A stretch of 64,000 bases of DNA from the NCBI RefSeq assembly GCF_031127875.1, contig NZ_JARXIA010000013.1:62001-126000 (forward strand), given 5' to 3'. The translations under genes and the position numbers were made by a program. Under the pieces are notes generated by a model. The model saw nothing but the letters and a program-made list of their open reading frames with translations. It was not told where the DNA came from and ran no database searches. This DNA is from Pelagicoccus sp. SDUM812005 (GTDB taxonomy: Bacteria; Verrucomicrobiota; Verrucomicrobiia; Opitutales; Opitutaceae). Numbering within the stretch: position 1 is the stretch's first letter; each line of letters starts with the position of its first letter. This document shows positions 37,340-45,597 of the stretch, piece by piece.

Positions 37340-38698
37340 ATGAATCACGATACCTATTCAATTCCAGACGAAGAGCCGGCGCAGGCCGAAGAAACCGACC
37401 CACAAGCCGCTGAAGACCGCCGCATCTGGAGCCGCCTGCCGCAGCTTCTGCGCTGGATCGGCGGCATCTCTCTCGCGGGCTCGGCCATCACCTTCTTGCT
37501 CGGCGGCTGGATGGAGGCGGAACCGCTCATTCGCTACTACAGCTTCTTCGCCCTCACCAGCGCCCTTTCCCTGGCCGGCGTATTCTGCGGCCTGAAACTC
37601 AAGGAGGACAAAGGGGCTCGCACCTTCCTATCCTTGGGAACGGCCTTTATCCCGGTCCTGTTCTGCCAACTCGGAGCCATCGTCTACGCTCAGCTAAAAG
37701 GAACTACGTCCCAATTTTCTGAATACTTCGAGATCTTCCAGTTTTCTCCTATCGGCATTCCGCTTCTAGCCCTTACCGTCACCATCGCTCTGATCCTGCT
37801 GAGCGCCTACGCCTTCTTTGGCTTCTCCGCCATGGCGCGACCCGTCGCCAAAAAGCTGACCGCGCTCTATATCGCAGCCAACGCATGCTTGCTCATCCCC
37901 TTGCGCGAAGACGTTGCCATCGCCAGCATCGGATTCGTCCTGCTCGCCGCCCTCGCAGTCATCGATCGCAAAGATCTCTCAAAGATATCAGCCCTCAGGA
38001 CATGGGATGGCCGTGCCATGCGTTCGCTTCTCTTCGTTCCCTTCGCCCTACTCCTTTTGCGCAGCGTTCTCCTGTACCAAACCTCGAACCTGTTGGTCGG
38101 ACTATTCTCAGCCTCGATCGCTACCCTTTTCTTCTTCGGGCTTCCTCAAGCCTCGGATAGCATAGGCTGGAAACGCATCTTCCAGCACCTCAGCCTCCCG
38201 CCGCTCGCCATTGCCTGCATCAGCATCGGCCTCCCCCTCATCAAACGTATCAGCTTCTTCGGTACAGATCCTTTCGTTCCCTTGCTCGTCCTGCCGAGCG
38301 CCTTGCTCGTCCTTTTCCTCTCGCATCGTAGCGCCGCATCCGGACGTTCCTTCCGCTTCATCGCTATCGCGGCCGCCTTGACAGCGACGACCTTAACGAT
38401 GGCCGATTCCGACGGATTCGTGACCGCCTTGACCGCCCTTCTCGTTGCCATAGGCTGCACTATCTATTCCTACGCCATTCGAGAAAAGATCATACTCTTC
38501 ATGGGGCTTTGCGGAACCGCCCTCAGCCTCGCCTTCCACGTCAGCTTTGCGGCCGAACTCTACCGCAGCAACCTTTGGCTCTCGCTCGCCGCCACCGGCG
38601 TGGCCGTCATCCTCGCCGCCTCCTACGTCGAACGCAATTGGCAGACGCTGCTGGCTCAGGGCAAGGGCTTCCGCCACAAGCTCGACGACTGGAACTAA
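37340..38698 (+). CDS. Polytopic membrane protein of unknown function, neighbour of the PspA-like gene
   Basis: 452 residues with an acidic cytoplasmic N-terminus (about 1-28) and then about 12 hydrophobic helices, among them ISLAGSAITFLLGG, TALYIAANACLLIPL, IGFVLLAALAVID, SLLFVPFALLLLR and LLALTVTIALILLSAYAFFGF. It resembles the DUF2157-type membrane proteins in overall plan, but I cannot assign a family with confidence. The final segment is basic and polar (VERNWQTLLAQGKGF). The tight spacing (22 bp) to the PspA-like gene suggests a membrane partner that recruits or is protected by it. A terminator-like hairpin follows. Confidence 0.65.
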   Translation: MNHDTYSIPDEEPAQAEETDPQAAEDRRIWSRLPQLLRWIGGISLAGSAITFLLGGWMEAEPLIRYYSFFALTSALSLAGVFCGLKLKEDKGARTFLSLGTAFIPVLFCQLGAIVYAQLKGTTSQFSEYFEIFQFSPIGIPLLALTVTIALILLSAYAFFGFSAMARPVAKKLTALYIAANACLLIPLREDVAIASIGFVLLAALAVIDRKDLSKISALRTWDGRAMRSLLFVPFALLLLRSVLLYQTSNLLVGLFSASIATLFFFGLPQASDSIGWKRIFQHLSLPPLAIACISIGLPLIKRISFFGTDPFVPLLVLPSALLVLFLSHRSAASGRSFRFIAIAAALTATTLTMADSDGFVTALTALLVAIGCTIYSYAIREKIILFMGLCGTALSLAFHVSFAAELYRSNLWLSLAATGVAVILAASYVERNWQTLLAQGKGFRHKLDDWN

Positions 38699-38745
38699 AG
38701 GCAGCCGCACCTGTAAACTTTCCATCTTGGAGATTGGAAAACCAA

Positions 38746-38780
38746 GCGACGGGCTCCCAGCGAGCCCGTCGCCTTTCGTT
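38746..38780 (+). terminator. Rho-independent terminator after the PspA-membrane protein unit
   Basis: An 11-bp perfect GC-rich stem (38746-38756 with 38762-38772) with a CCAGC loop followed by CTTTCGTT. The T run is short, so termination may be partial. Confidence 0.7.
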
Positions 38781-38950
38781 CTCCCCCCCACCCTACGCTC
38801 AATAAAGTCACTCACAACTCCGCTCGCCAAGCGGCGTTTTCTTTGCATACAAAAACATTCCCAGTTTCTATCTATGCCTCAGAAAACGAACGGAATAACA
38901 GACTCCACCTCCACCTTGATCCGTTTCAGCCCTTCCCTTTCAAAACAAAG

Positions 38951-39379
38951 ATGTTCGCCCCACGACTAAGCTACCCGATCAGAAACGTACAAGATCCCGA
39001 TTCCACGAAACTGTACGCGATCAATGCCGAGAATGCCGCCATCGATCCTGCGACCTTTCTCCCTCGACTAGCGGAACTGAAACAAGCGCATGAGGTAGAT
39101 TGGCCCCAGACTCCCTCCTTCGCGATCTTCCACGAAGGCGCGAACCTTCGCTATCTCGTCCTCGCCTGGTGGGGCAACGATAACGAACTGTTCAATTCCG
39201 TATCCGTTGAATTCGACGGCCAATGGCTTTCCGATCCGAATCGATTTTCGTTCTGCCTTTGGGACCTCGAGGTCATCTGGCACGAACGAAACAGTTTCAT
39301 CAAGCACCTCTACTCCGGCACCTCGGACATCGCCGCCTACCGCAACGACCTGATGGAGCCCATCCAGTCAAAAAACTAA
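38951..39379 (+). CDS. Conserved-looking protein of unknown function
   Basis: 142 residues from the ATG at 38951, preceded by AAAACAAAG and no clear Shine-Dalgarno; the frame extends upstream but with poorer codon use. It starts MFAPRLSYPIRNVQDP and has a beta-rich middle with aromatic residues (ATFLPRLAELKQ, FAIFHEGANLRYLVLAWWG, NRFSFCLWDLEVIWHERNSF). No signal peptide or membrane helix. I do not recognise the family. GC is lower than in neighbouring genes. It is convergent with the PlsC-like gene (10 bp between stops). Confidence 0.5.
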   Translation: MFAPRLSYPIRNVQDPDSTKLYAINAENAAIDPATFLPRLAELKQAHEVDWPQTPSFAIFHEGANLRYLVLAWWGNDNELFNSVSVEFDGQWLSDPNRFSFCLWDLEVIWHERNSFIKHLYSGTSDIAAYRNDLMEPIQSKN

Positions 39380-39389
39380 TAGCCGCCGC

Positions 39390-40142
39390 CTAAAGCCGCG
39401 CTCCAGATTCGCTCAGGGCCAACACGTCTTGATACAGTTCGTTCGCGAGCAGCTTCCGATCCTCTCCCGGCTGTCGTTGCTGACCGAATACCACGCTGGC
39501 CTCCACACGCTTCACCTTGCTCATTCGCAGCAGGTGCTCCGCGAAGCCCATGTCGCCCCACCAGCATACGTCTTGCGCAACATCCCCTTCCTCGCATTCA
39601 TATTTCAAATACGCTGGCGTGATCGGCCAACCGTTCGCCACCAAAGGCTGCAGCAAGGAAGCCCGAAACGGCAGCACTGCCCGTCCGTCGGTTGAGGTGC
39701 CCTCCAAGAAAAACGTCATGTTCAAACCAGAGGCAATCACCTCGGCGAAGGCAGCTTCCTTGGTAGCCACGTCGGAACGGCGACGGCGATCGATATAGAG
39801 AGTCCCTGCCATGCGACAATAGGCGCCCACCACCGGCCAGGAATCGACCTCCACCTTCGACAAGAAAACCTGAGGCGCCACCGACGCGAGCACGATGATA
39901 TCCATATAGCTCAGATGGTTCGGGGCAATGAAACCGCCGCTCGGAACCTCGCCCCGAACCGTCACGCGAAACCCGACCGCCCGCAGCATCAAAGCCGCGT
40001 TGCGCTGCAGCCAAGCGGAGCGTTCCTTGCGGCTCGCGTTTCTCCCTACCCGGAACAGGAAATCCAGTCCTGCAATAATGAATACACCGGCCAAGGCGCC
40101 TAGGCGACGGACTTGACGGAGTTTGAGGACGAGGAACCGCAT
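39390..40142 (-). CDS. PlsC-like lysophospholipid/lyso-ornithine-lipid acyltransferase
   Basis: 250 residues. A short hydrophobic N-terminal segment (about 13-30) anchors the protein. The glycerol-3-phosphate/lysophospholipid acyltransferase motifs are NHLSYMD (HX4D, about 75-81), a Glu-Gly-Thr box reading EGTSTDG where most relatives have PEGTRS, and a later LVANGWPITPAYL stretch. It is 74 bp downstream of an OlsB-like N-acyltransferase gene. That pairing fits the O-acylation step (OlsA) of ornithine-lipid synthesis, though 1-acyl-glycerol-3-phosphate acylation is an alternative. Confidence 0.8.
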   Translation of the reverse strand: MRFLVLKLRQVRRLGALAGVFIIAGLDFLFRVGRNASRKERSAWLQRNAALMLRAVGFRVTVRGEVPSGGFIAPNHLSYMDIIVLASVAPQVFLSKVEVDSWPVVGAYCRMAGTLYIDRRRRSDVATKEAAFAEVIASGLNMTFFLEGTSTDGRAVLPFRASLLQPLVANGWPITPAYLKYECEEGDVAQDVCWWGDMGFAEHLLRMSKVKRVEASVVFGQQRQPGEDRKLLANELYQDVLALSESGARL

Positions 40143-40216
40143 CCACCTTTCAATGCGGACTCCCCTTCTCTTTTCAAGCTCCGAGCTTCGCTCCCAGCTT
40201 GCCCGCAGCGCTGCCT

Positions 40217-41011
40217 TCAGCCCAAAAACTTAGCCATGGCCCGCGGCCCCAGCGAACGGAGGTCGAGCAAGGTCAGGAAATCGATCGTCTTAAAGTCTTG
40301 GTCCAAGGCCGGCTCGCCGCAGATGCGGGCGCCCAAGGTCAGGTAGGCGCGCATCAAACGCGGGATGTCCACCGTACGCGAAAGAGCGATGATCTCCGAC
40401 TCGTCCGCGCCCGCGGCGCTGCAATCGTACCGTTCCGTCGGCTTGGTCAAAAACGGCTCCGCCGCAAGGTAGCGGGACAACTTACGGAAAGCAGCCTGCC
40501 CCTCCAAGGGATCGGTCGAAGTGATCGAGCTGCAGCCAATCAAGTAGCGAGCCTCGCACAGCTTCGCGTACTGGGCGATCCCCTTCCACAGCAACCCCAG
40601 CACCACCATGTTGCGATGCTCCTTGGCGATGCACGCCCGCCCGAGCTCGATGGTCTGCGAACGGATGGATTCGAAGGGCGAAAAGTCGAACTCCTGTTCG
40701 CTATAGTAACCTATATTAGCCAAGGCCGACTCGCCCGTCTGCAGACGATAGGTCCCGATGATCTCGCCCGAAATAACATGCTCTATCAAAAGATGGTCGC
40801 AAACGACGTCGAACGGGTCCGCGTCCTTGCCCGTCGCTTCCGACTCCACCAAGCCCTCGCCCAACTCCACGTTGAATACGCGATAGCGAAGGCGTTGAGC
40901 TTTGGCTACATCGGCATCGCTATCGGAGATGCGAACCTTGTATGCAGAAGTCGGTGACGGAGGTATGAATCGCTCGACGCGCTTTCTCCTATCGTTGGCA
41001 CTGATGGGCAT
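40217..41011 (-). CDS. OlsB-like GNAT N-acyltransferase (aminolipid synthesis)
   Basis: About 264 residues from the ATG at 41011; a GTG at 41053 is a weaker alternative. The family features are RYRVFNVELGEGL, DPFDVVCDHLLI, EIIGTYRLQTGESA, FDFSPFESI, then ELGRACIAKEHRN and LLWKGIAQYA, with LIGCSSITSTDP. This is the pattern of OlsB-type proteins that transfer 3-hydroxyacyl groups from acyl carrier protein to the alpha-amino group of ornithine. With the downstream PlsC-like gene it makes a two-gene aminolipid pathway, useful where phosphate is scarce. The amino-acid specificity (ornithine, lysine, glutamine) cannot be told. Confidence 0.8.
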   Translation of the reverse strand: MPISANDRRKRVERFIPPSPTSAYKVRISDSDADVAKAQRLRYRVFNVELGEGLVESEATGKDADPFDVVCDHLLIEHVISGEIIGTYRLQTGESALANIGYYSEQEFDFSPFESIRSQTIELGRACIAKEHRNMVVLGLLWKGIAQYAKLCEARYLIGCSSITSTDPLEGQAAFRKLSRYLAAEPFLTKPTERYDCSAAGADESEIIALSRTVDIPRLMRAYLTLGARICGEPALDQDFKTIDFLTLLDLRSLGPRAMAKFLG

Positions 41012-41180
41012 GGCTGTAAGGTAGTGAGGTGGTGAGCTAAACCTCTCGTCCACCTAGGCTGGGAATCATCTACTAGGAGACATGCGAGTCAATAGCGCCA
41101 CACGAACCAGCTCCCCTTTTAACGCCGGCGTCACCTGCCATTAACCTGACTGATACAAAACGCCTCGGCCCCAAGCTGCC

Positions 41181-42002
41181 TCAATAAAAGAAATCCTTGG
41201 CCTTCTCGTACTCGGCCAAAGCGTCTTCAAGGTAGCTGTGCAAAGCGTTCAAACGGTCCATGGAAGACGGATGTGTCGAGTTGTAGTTGTTGCCGCCCAT
41301 TCCGCCTTCCAGCTCTACCATGCGCTCCATCACGGTGATCGCAGCATTCGGATCATAGCCAGCCTTGGCCATGTATATAATTCCAATATGGTCGGCCTCC
41401 GCCTCCTTGCCCTGGTCCCAGGCCGCCGCCACTTGTCCGGCGCCCATTCCGTAAATACCCATGATCATCGGGGCCGCGTTGATGTATCCACCGCTGCCGA
41501 TCGCCGCCGTGCCCCCCAAGGCCGCAGCCACTCCGATCAGGGAGCTTCCCGCTCCTAGGACCATCTGCTGGGAAATCCTTTCGTGGGTGTGCCGCGCCGT
41601 GACGTGGGCGATCTCGTGGGCCACCACCGAAGCGAGCTCGTCTTCCGTCTTTACGATCTGGAACAAGCCAACGAAAACGCCAACCTTGCCGCCCGGCATC
41701 GCAAACGCGTTCACCTCCGGCTGGTCGAACACCACGAATTCCCACTCCGCCATCGGCATGTCCCAAAAGACCTGCTGGGAAATGCGTTCGCCCACGTTCT
41801 GCAGCATCTCGTTGTAGACCGCGTGCGTAGAGATCGGCATCTGCGCCTTCATCTGCTCGAAGGTCGCGATCGACATCTTGGCGACCTCCGTTTCCGAAGT
41901 CAGGTTCATCTGCTTGCGCCCTGTAACCGGAGCAGTACTACAAGCGCTAAAAAGAAGAGCTGAACTCAGCAGAACGGGGAGGCAATATTTAGAAGTCTTC
42001 AT
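41181..42002 (-). CDS. M48-family metallopeptidase lipoprotein
   Basis: 273 residues from the ATG at 42002. The signal peptide ends in a lipobox, LLFSAC, so the protein is a lipoprotein tethered on the periplasmic face. The protease domain carries HEIAH (His129, Glu130, His133) as the zinc site with EAEADHIG as the downstream ligand helix, and a mid-chain Gly-rich helical region. It resembles the LoiP/BepA/YcaL periplasmic M48 proteases that look after outer-membrane proteins, but it has no TPR region. It is divergent from the TPR-membrane gene of the following cluster across 374 bp, close enough for functional relation but only as inference. Confidence 0.88.
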   Translation of the reverse strand: MKTSKYCLPVLLSSALLFSACSTAPVTGRKQMNLTSETEVAKMSIATFEQMKAQMPISTHAVYNEMLQNVGERISQQVFWDMPMAEWEFVVFDQPEVNAFAMPGGKVGVFVGLFQIVKTEDELASVVAHEIAHVTARHTHERISQQMVLGAGSSLIGVAAALGGTAAIGSGGYINAAPMIMGIYGMGAGQVAAAWDQGKEAEADHIGIIYMAKAGYDPNAAITVMERMVELEGGMGGNNYNSTHPSSMDRLNALHSYLEDALAEYEKAKDFFY

Positions 42003-42376
42003 GGTTGGAGCGATCGAGTCTACACGGTACAAAAAACGAATACGTCCAGAAATCAAATTTGGTTTCAAAGACCCTCGCCTCATGCGACCCGTTTTGCAAT
42101 AGATAAGCCCAAGTCCCCGTCTTCCCATGCGTACGCCCTAACCCCTAGGCATGTCCTCACCGCTCCCTAGCTTCCAAACCATGCAAACAAATCCCGCGAA
42201 TCACGGTCCCAGCTACTTAAGCTGAATCCAGAACCTTAAGCTTTTCGTAATTTCCTTCGACGACGCTTCACTTGTACGCGCAATTAGCATAGTGTGTGAA
42301 TCATTCGTTCGTTATCTCTCTAACCAAGCAACCTGACCCCGCGCAAGAAGCGACCTCACAAAGGAGTTTTTAGACT
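42003..42376. other. 374-bp divergent intergenic region
   Basis: Between the M48 lipoprotein gene (-) and the TPR-membrane gene (+). No gene is supported. AAAGGAG at 42360-42366, about 10 bases before the ATG at 42377, is a good ribosome binding site. I see no terminator or RNA gene. Confidence 0.55.
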
Positions 42377-44089
42377 ATGGCAGATCTCCAAGATCCCTCA
42401 CAACAAACGCCCAAGAAACACAAGGTTATCCACTGGAACCCCGAAGAAGACGACCTCGGATCAAATGCGAAGCCTGCCGTTAAAGCCTACTTGGGCGGCG
42501 CCATCGTGGCGCTCGTAATCGTCGGGATCGGCGTGATCAGCTACTTCCTGTTCTACTACACGCCTCCCAGCTCCAACGCCGAAGCCATAGCCGCCGCCGG
42601 AGCCGCCGCCGAGGCGGACCCCCGCCGCGCCTTCGAAAGCGTTTCCCGCGCCCAAGGCGTCAAGGACTCGGTAGACCGCAAGCTCGAGGCCGCCCGCCAA
42701 ATGCCCATCACCGGCAACGAGGTCCTCCGCCAAAAGCTCATCAACATCGAGAAGGAAAAGATCGAAGCCGACGACCTGATGTCGAAGAACCGCTTCGCCC
42801 GGGCCATCGCCCAGTACAACAGCGTCGACGCCTTGATCGAGAATTTCACCCAAGAAGTCGAAAACAAGCAAAAGGCCCGCGGCCTCTACGACGACTTCCT
42901 CGTCCGCTCCGGCGAACTCGAAAACGCCAAGCACCTCAACGAAGAAAGCTTCGAAGCCGCTTTCGGGCTCGCCTCCGAAGGCAAGAAGTTCCTCGACTCC
43001 GGCAGCTTCACCCTCGCCCTCCAGCGCATGGAAGAAGCCTCCAACTCGCTCAACGCCGTACAAAAGGCCAAGCAGGACTACATCCGCAGCAACGCCGCCG
43101 AAGGCAACCGCTTCATCGCCCAAGGCAAGAGCGAGGAAGCCATCGCCGCCTTCACCAAGGTTCTCGAGCTCGATCCCGCCAACGAAGAGGCCCTCAAGCA
43201 GCTCGAACGCTCCCGCGTCGCGGACAAGGTTTTCGCCGCCCTCCAGTCGGCCAAGGAAAACGAGGACGCCCTCCAGTACGAAACCGCCCTGAAATTCTAC
43301 CGCCAAGCCGCCTCCATCGACGCCGGCTCCGCCAAGGCCCAGTCCGGCGTCTCCCGCGTGAACCGCAAGATCGCGGAACGCGACTTCGCCGCCGCCTACA
43401 CCGCCGCGCAAACCGCTATCGCGGAATCCCGTTTCCAAGACGCCATCGTCAACTACCAGGCCGCCCTCAAGATCTTTCCCGAGCGCACCGACATCGAGGC
43501 CGCTATCGAAAAAGCGGCTGCCGAAAAGCGCCAGAACGACATCGTCACCCGCATCACCCAAGCCTACGAGTACGAGCGCGTCTACGACTGGGAAAGCGCC
43601 CGCAACCTCTACCAGGAGCTCGTACAAATGGAGCCCGACCTCAAGGAAGCGAAGGACGGCCTGCTCCGGACCGGTCGCATGATCCGCAGCATCCTGCGCT
43701 ACGAAACCTTGATCGAAGTCGCCAAGGGCGAAGCCCAGCGCACCGAGTTCCAGCTCGCCATCCGCACCTTCGACGAAGCCATGAAGTCCAAGCCCGAGTA
43801 CCTCCCCCTCACCGAAGAAGGCGAACGGCTCCGCAAGTTCCTCCAGCTGCAAAGCCAGCCGGTCCGCGTCACCCTCATCTCCGACGGCTCCACCTGGGTC
43901 AGCGTGCAAGGCCCCACCATGCGCAAGCCTGAAAAGTTCGACAGCACCACCGTCGACCTCCTACCCGGCAAGTACTTTATCATCGGCCGCAAGAAAGGAT
44001 ACCAGGACGTACGCTTCGGCATTCAAATCCGCGGCGGCATGGCCCAAGACCCCATAACCGTATCCGCAAACGTCAAAAACGACTACTAG
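42377..44089 (+). CDS. Membrane-anchored TPR-like protein with C-terminal PEGA-like domain
   Basis: 570 residues. A short polar cytoplasmic N-terminus (1-36) is followed by one membrane helix (about 37-60, GGAIVALVIVGIGVISYFLF). The large exported part is helical, rich in A, E, K and Q, with TPR-like units such as EEAIAAFTKVLELDPANEEAL, YETALKFYRQAASIDAGSA, FQDAIVNYQAALKIFPERTD and ESARNLYQELVQMEPDLKEA. The last 75 residues are a beta-rich domain (LLPGKYFIIGRKKGYQDV) typical of PEGA-type surface modules. The strong Shine-Dalgarno suggests good expression. It is the first gene of a cluster of three exported proteins. The function is unknown; a surface scaffold is likely. Confidence 0.7.
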   Translation: MADLQDPSQQTPKKHKVIHWNPEEDDLGSNAKPAVKAYLGGAIVALVIVGIGVISYFLFYYTPPSSNAEAIAAAGAAAEADPRRAFESVSRAQGVKDSVDRKLEAARQMPITGNEVLRQKLINIEKEKIEADDLMSKNRFARAIAQYNSVDALIENFTQEVENKQKARGLYDDFLVRSGELENAKHLNEESFEAAFGLASEGKKFLDSGSFTLALQRMEEASNSLNAVQKAKQDYIRSNAAEGNRFIAQGKSEEAIAAFTKVLELDPANEEALKQLERSRVADKVFAALQSAKENEDALQYETALKFYRQAASIDAGSAKAQSGVSRVNRKIAERDFAAAYTAAQTAIAESRFQDAIVNYQAALKIFPERTDIEAAIEKAAAEKRQNDIVTRITQAYEYERVYDWESARNLYQELVQMEPDLKEAKDGLLRTGRMIRSILRYETLIEVAKGEAQRTEFQLAIRTFDEAMKSKPEYLPLTEEGERLRKFLQLQSQPVRVTLISDGSTWVSVQGPTMRKPEKFDSTTVDLLPGKYFIIGRKKGYQDVRFGIQIRGGMAQDPITVSANVKNDY

Positions 44090-44126
44090 TCAGCCCCACC
44101 GCCTGAAACCGCTAACCACTAAAACC

Positions 44127-45062
44127 ATGGCCAATTCGCACAAATTCCTTAGTCGCCTAGAACTTTTCTCTGTCGCGCTGGGCTTGAGCGTAGCCGCCGC
44201 GGTCGAAGCGCAGATCGATCCCGATCCCTCGATCTACGACGCAGTACAAAACGGAGCCAGTTCCAACGGCGGAAAAATCAAGGCCAACAATTCCCCGCTC
44301 GGCGGCAGCATTACGCCCGTCAACGAATCGCAACTCCCGCCCATCGATATCCAAACCAACATTCCCGGCATCAACGGAAATCCCATCAACATGCCAGGTG
44401 GCCTCCCCGGAGCCATCGCCCAAGCAGCAGGAGGTGGAAGCTCCGGCATGCCTCCTATCATGGGCGGCGGTGGAGGCGGCGGCCAAAGCGGAGGGCAACA
44501 AAGCCCCTTCCCCATGCCCTCCTCCCAAGGTCAAAGCCAAGGTCAGCAGGGTCAACAAGGGCAACAGGGTCAGCAAGGACAACAAGGCCAGCAAGGTCAA
44601 CAGGGTCAGCAAGGACAGCAGGGCCAGCAAGGGCAACAAGGTCAACAAGGTCAACAGGGTCAGCAAGGGCAACAGGGTCAGCAAGGACAACAAGGGCAAC
44701 AGGGACAGCAGGGACAACAAGGGCAGCAGGGTCAACAAGGCCAGCAAGGCCAGCAGGGACAAGCCGGCAGCCAGTCCTCTATTTCTAGCCAAATGCCGCC
44801 TCCTCCCGAGGAACAAGCCATCGGAAGCGAGGGCGAACAAATCGACCCCAATGGCGAACTCGCATCCCAGAGCGAAGGCGGCGAAGCCGGCGAAAGCGGT
44901 GAACAGCAAGCCAGCCGCAAGGGTCGCCAGAATTCCGGCGGCCAGCAAGACGAAGCCACCGAAGGCGACGGCCAAGCCATGCCGGAAAACATCGGCGGCT
45001 CCTCCGGCAGCAAACGCGGAAAAGGCACCATCGACGACGTCGCCGTTCCCTCCAACCTATAG
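44127..45062 (+). CDS. Secreted low-complexity protein with 24 Gly-Gln-Gln repeats
   Basis: 311 residues with a signal peptide (MANSHKFLSRLELFSVALGLSVAAAVEA). A beta-prone region (about 30-110) is followed by Gly-rich segments, then residues 139-210 are 24 uninterrupted GQQ triplets. The C-terminal 100 residues are acidic and polar (E, S, Q, G) and end in a short basic patch. Gly at every third position matches collagen-like Gly-X-Y, but Gln at both X and Y is unusual and no proline is present, so a polyproline/collagen helix is not assured. It lies 37 bp after the TPR-membrane gene and 21 bp before a small secreted protein. Likely surface or matrix role; inference only. Confidence 0.72.
   Translation: MANSHKFLSRLELFSVALGLSVAAAVEAQIDPDPSIYDAVQNGASSNGGKIKANNSPLGGSITPVNESQLPPIDIQTNIPGINGNPINMPGGLPGAIAQAAGGGSSGMPPIMGGGGGGGQSGGQQSPFPMPSSQGQSQGQQGQQGQQGQQGQQGQQGQQGQQGQQGQQGQQGQQGQQGQQGQQGQQGQQGQQGQQGQQGQQGQQGQQGQQGQAGSQSSISSQMPPPPEEQAIGSEGEQIDPNGELASQSEGGEAGESGEQQASRKGRQNSGGQQDEATEGDGQAMPENIGGSSGSKRGKGTIDDVAVPSNL
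44541..44756 (+). repeat. Tandem 9-bp repeat encoding 24 GQQ triplets
   Basis: 216 bases, 24 copies of Gly-Gln-Gln codons. The third positions vary (GGT, GGG, GGA, GGC; CAA, CAG), so the protein pattern, not the exact DNA, is kept. Copy number may vary between strains. Confidence 0.92.
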
Positions 45063-45083
45063 AAGAATAAGAATCTCCCACGC

Positions 45084-45524
45084 ATGAAAACCCTTCTCGC
45101 AATCGGCATCGCGCTCCTAGCCTCCTGCTTCGCCCAAGCCCAGCAAGAACGCGTCATCGTATACCCCGTCGAAGCCATCGCGGACGGAGCCCGCTTCTCC
45201 AAGCAAAAGTTCATGGAAACCTACCCCGGGATCGACGTCACCCAATACGGGCTCTCCGACGAAGGCTGGTACATTCGCTACAAGCACGAGCTGCTCACCT
45301 ACCTCTACGGCCCGATCGAAGACCTCACCTACGCCCGCCGCCAAAAGAAGCTGCTGGAAGAAATCCGACTTTCCGTCGTCCTGAAGAAGCCATCGCTGAG
45401 CAGCAGCACGGTGGACATCATACGCTTCGACTTCAATGCCACTCCCGAAAACATGGGAGTCGCCGAAGACGTGGACAACCCCTACCTCATTCCCGAACTA
45501 AGCGGCGAGAAAGAGGAGAACTAG
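45084..45524 (+). CDS. Small secreted protein of unknown function
   Basis: 146 residues with a clear signal peptide (MKTLLAIGIALLASCFAQA, then QQ). The body is amphipathic: VIVYPVEAIADGARF, SKQKFMETYPGIDVTQYG, DEGWYIRYKHELLTYLYG, LTYARRQKKLLEEIRLSVV, and the C-terminus is acidic (ELSGEKEEN). I do not recognise the family. It is the third gene of a cluster of exported proteins (21 bp after the GQQ gene) and probably shares its operon and fate. Convergent with the oxidoreductase gene. Confidence 0.6.
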   Translation: MKTLLAIGIALLASCFAQAQQERVIVYPVEAIADGARFSKQKFMETYPGIDVTQYGLSDEGWYIRYKHELLTYLYGPIEDLTYARRQKKLLEEIRLSVVLKKPSLSSSTVDIIRFDFNATPENMGVAEDVDNPYLIPELSGEKEEN

Positions 45525-45597
45525 CTCGTCTCCGCTCAACAAGAACGTCCCCGAGCTGCTTTTCAAACGGCGACAGCGACCGCTAGTCGCGACGATC

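Noticed and set aside
42461-43909. 482-residue frame antisense to the TPR-PEGA gene
   Set aside because: Shadow of a high-GC gene with strong Ala/Glu/Lys codon bias; no signals of its own.
44541-44756. CRISPR or non-coding satellite interpretation of the tandem repeat
   Set aside because: The 9-bp units have no spacers, stay in frame and are inside a gene with a signal peptide.
44398-45087. 229-residue frame in another register across the GQQ repeat
   Set aside because: It is an alternative reading of the same 9-bp repeat (K/V/N/S-rich) with no signal peptide; the GQQ frame has the signal peptide and fits the neighbours.
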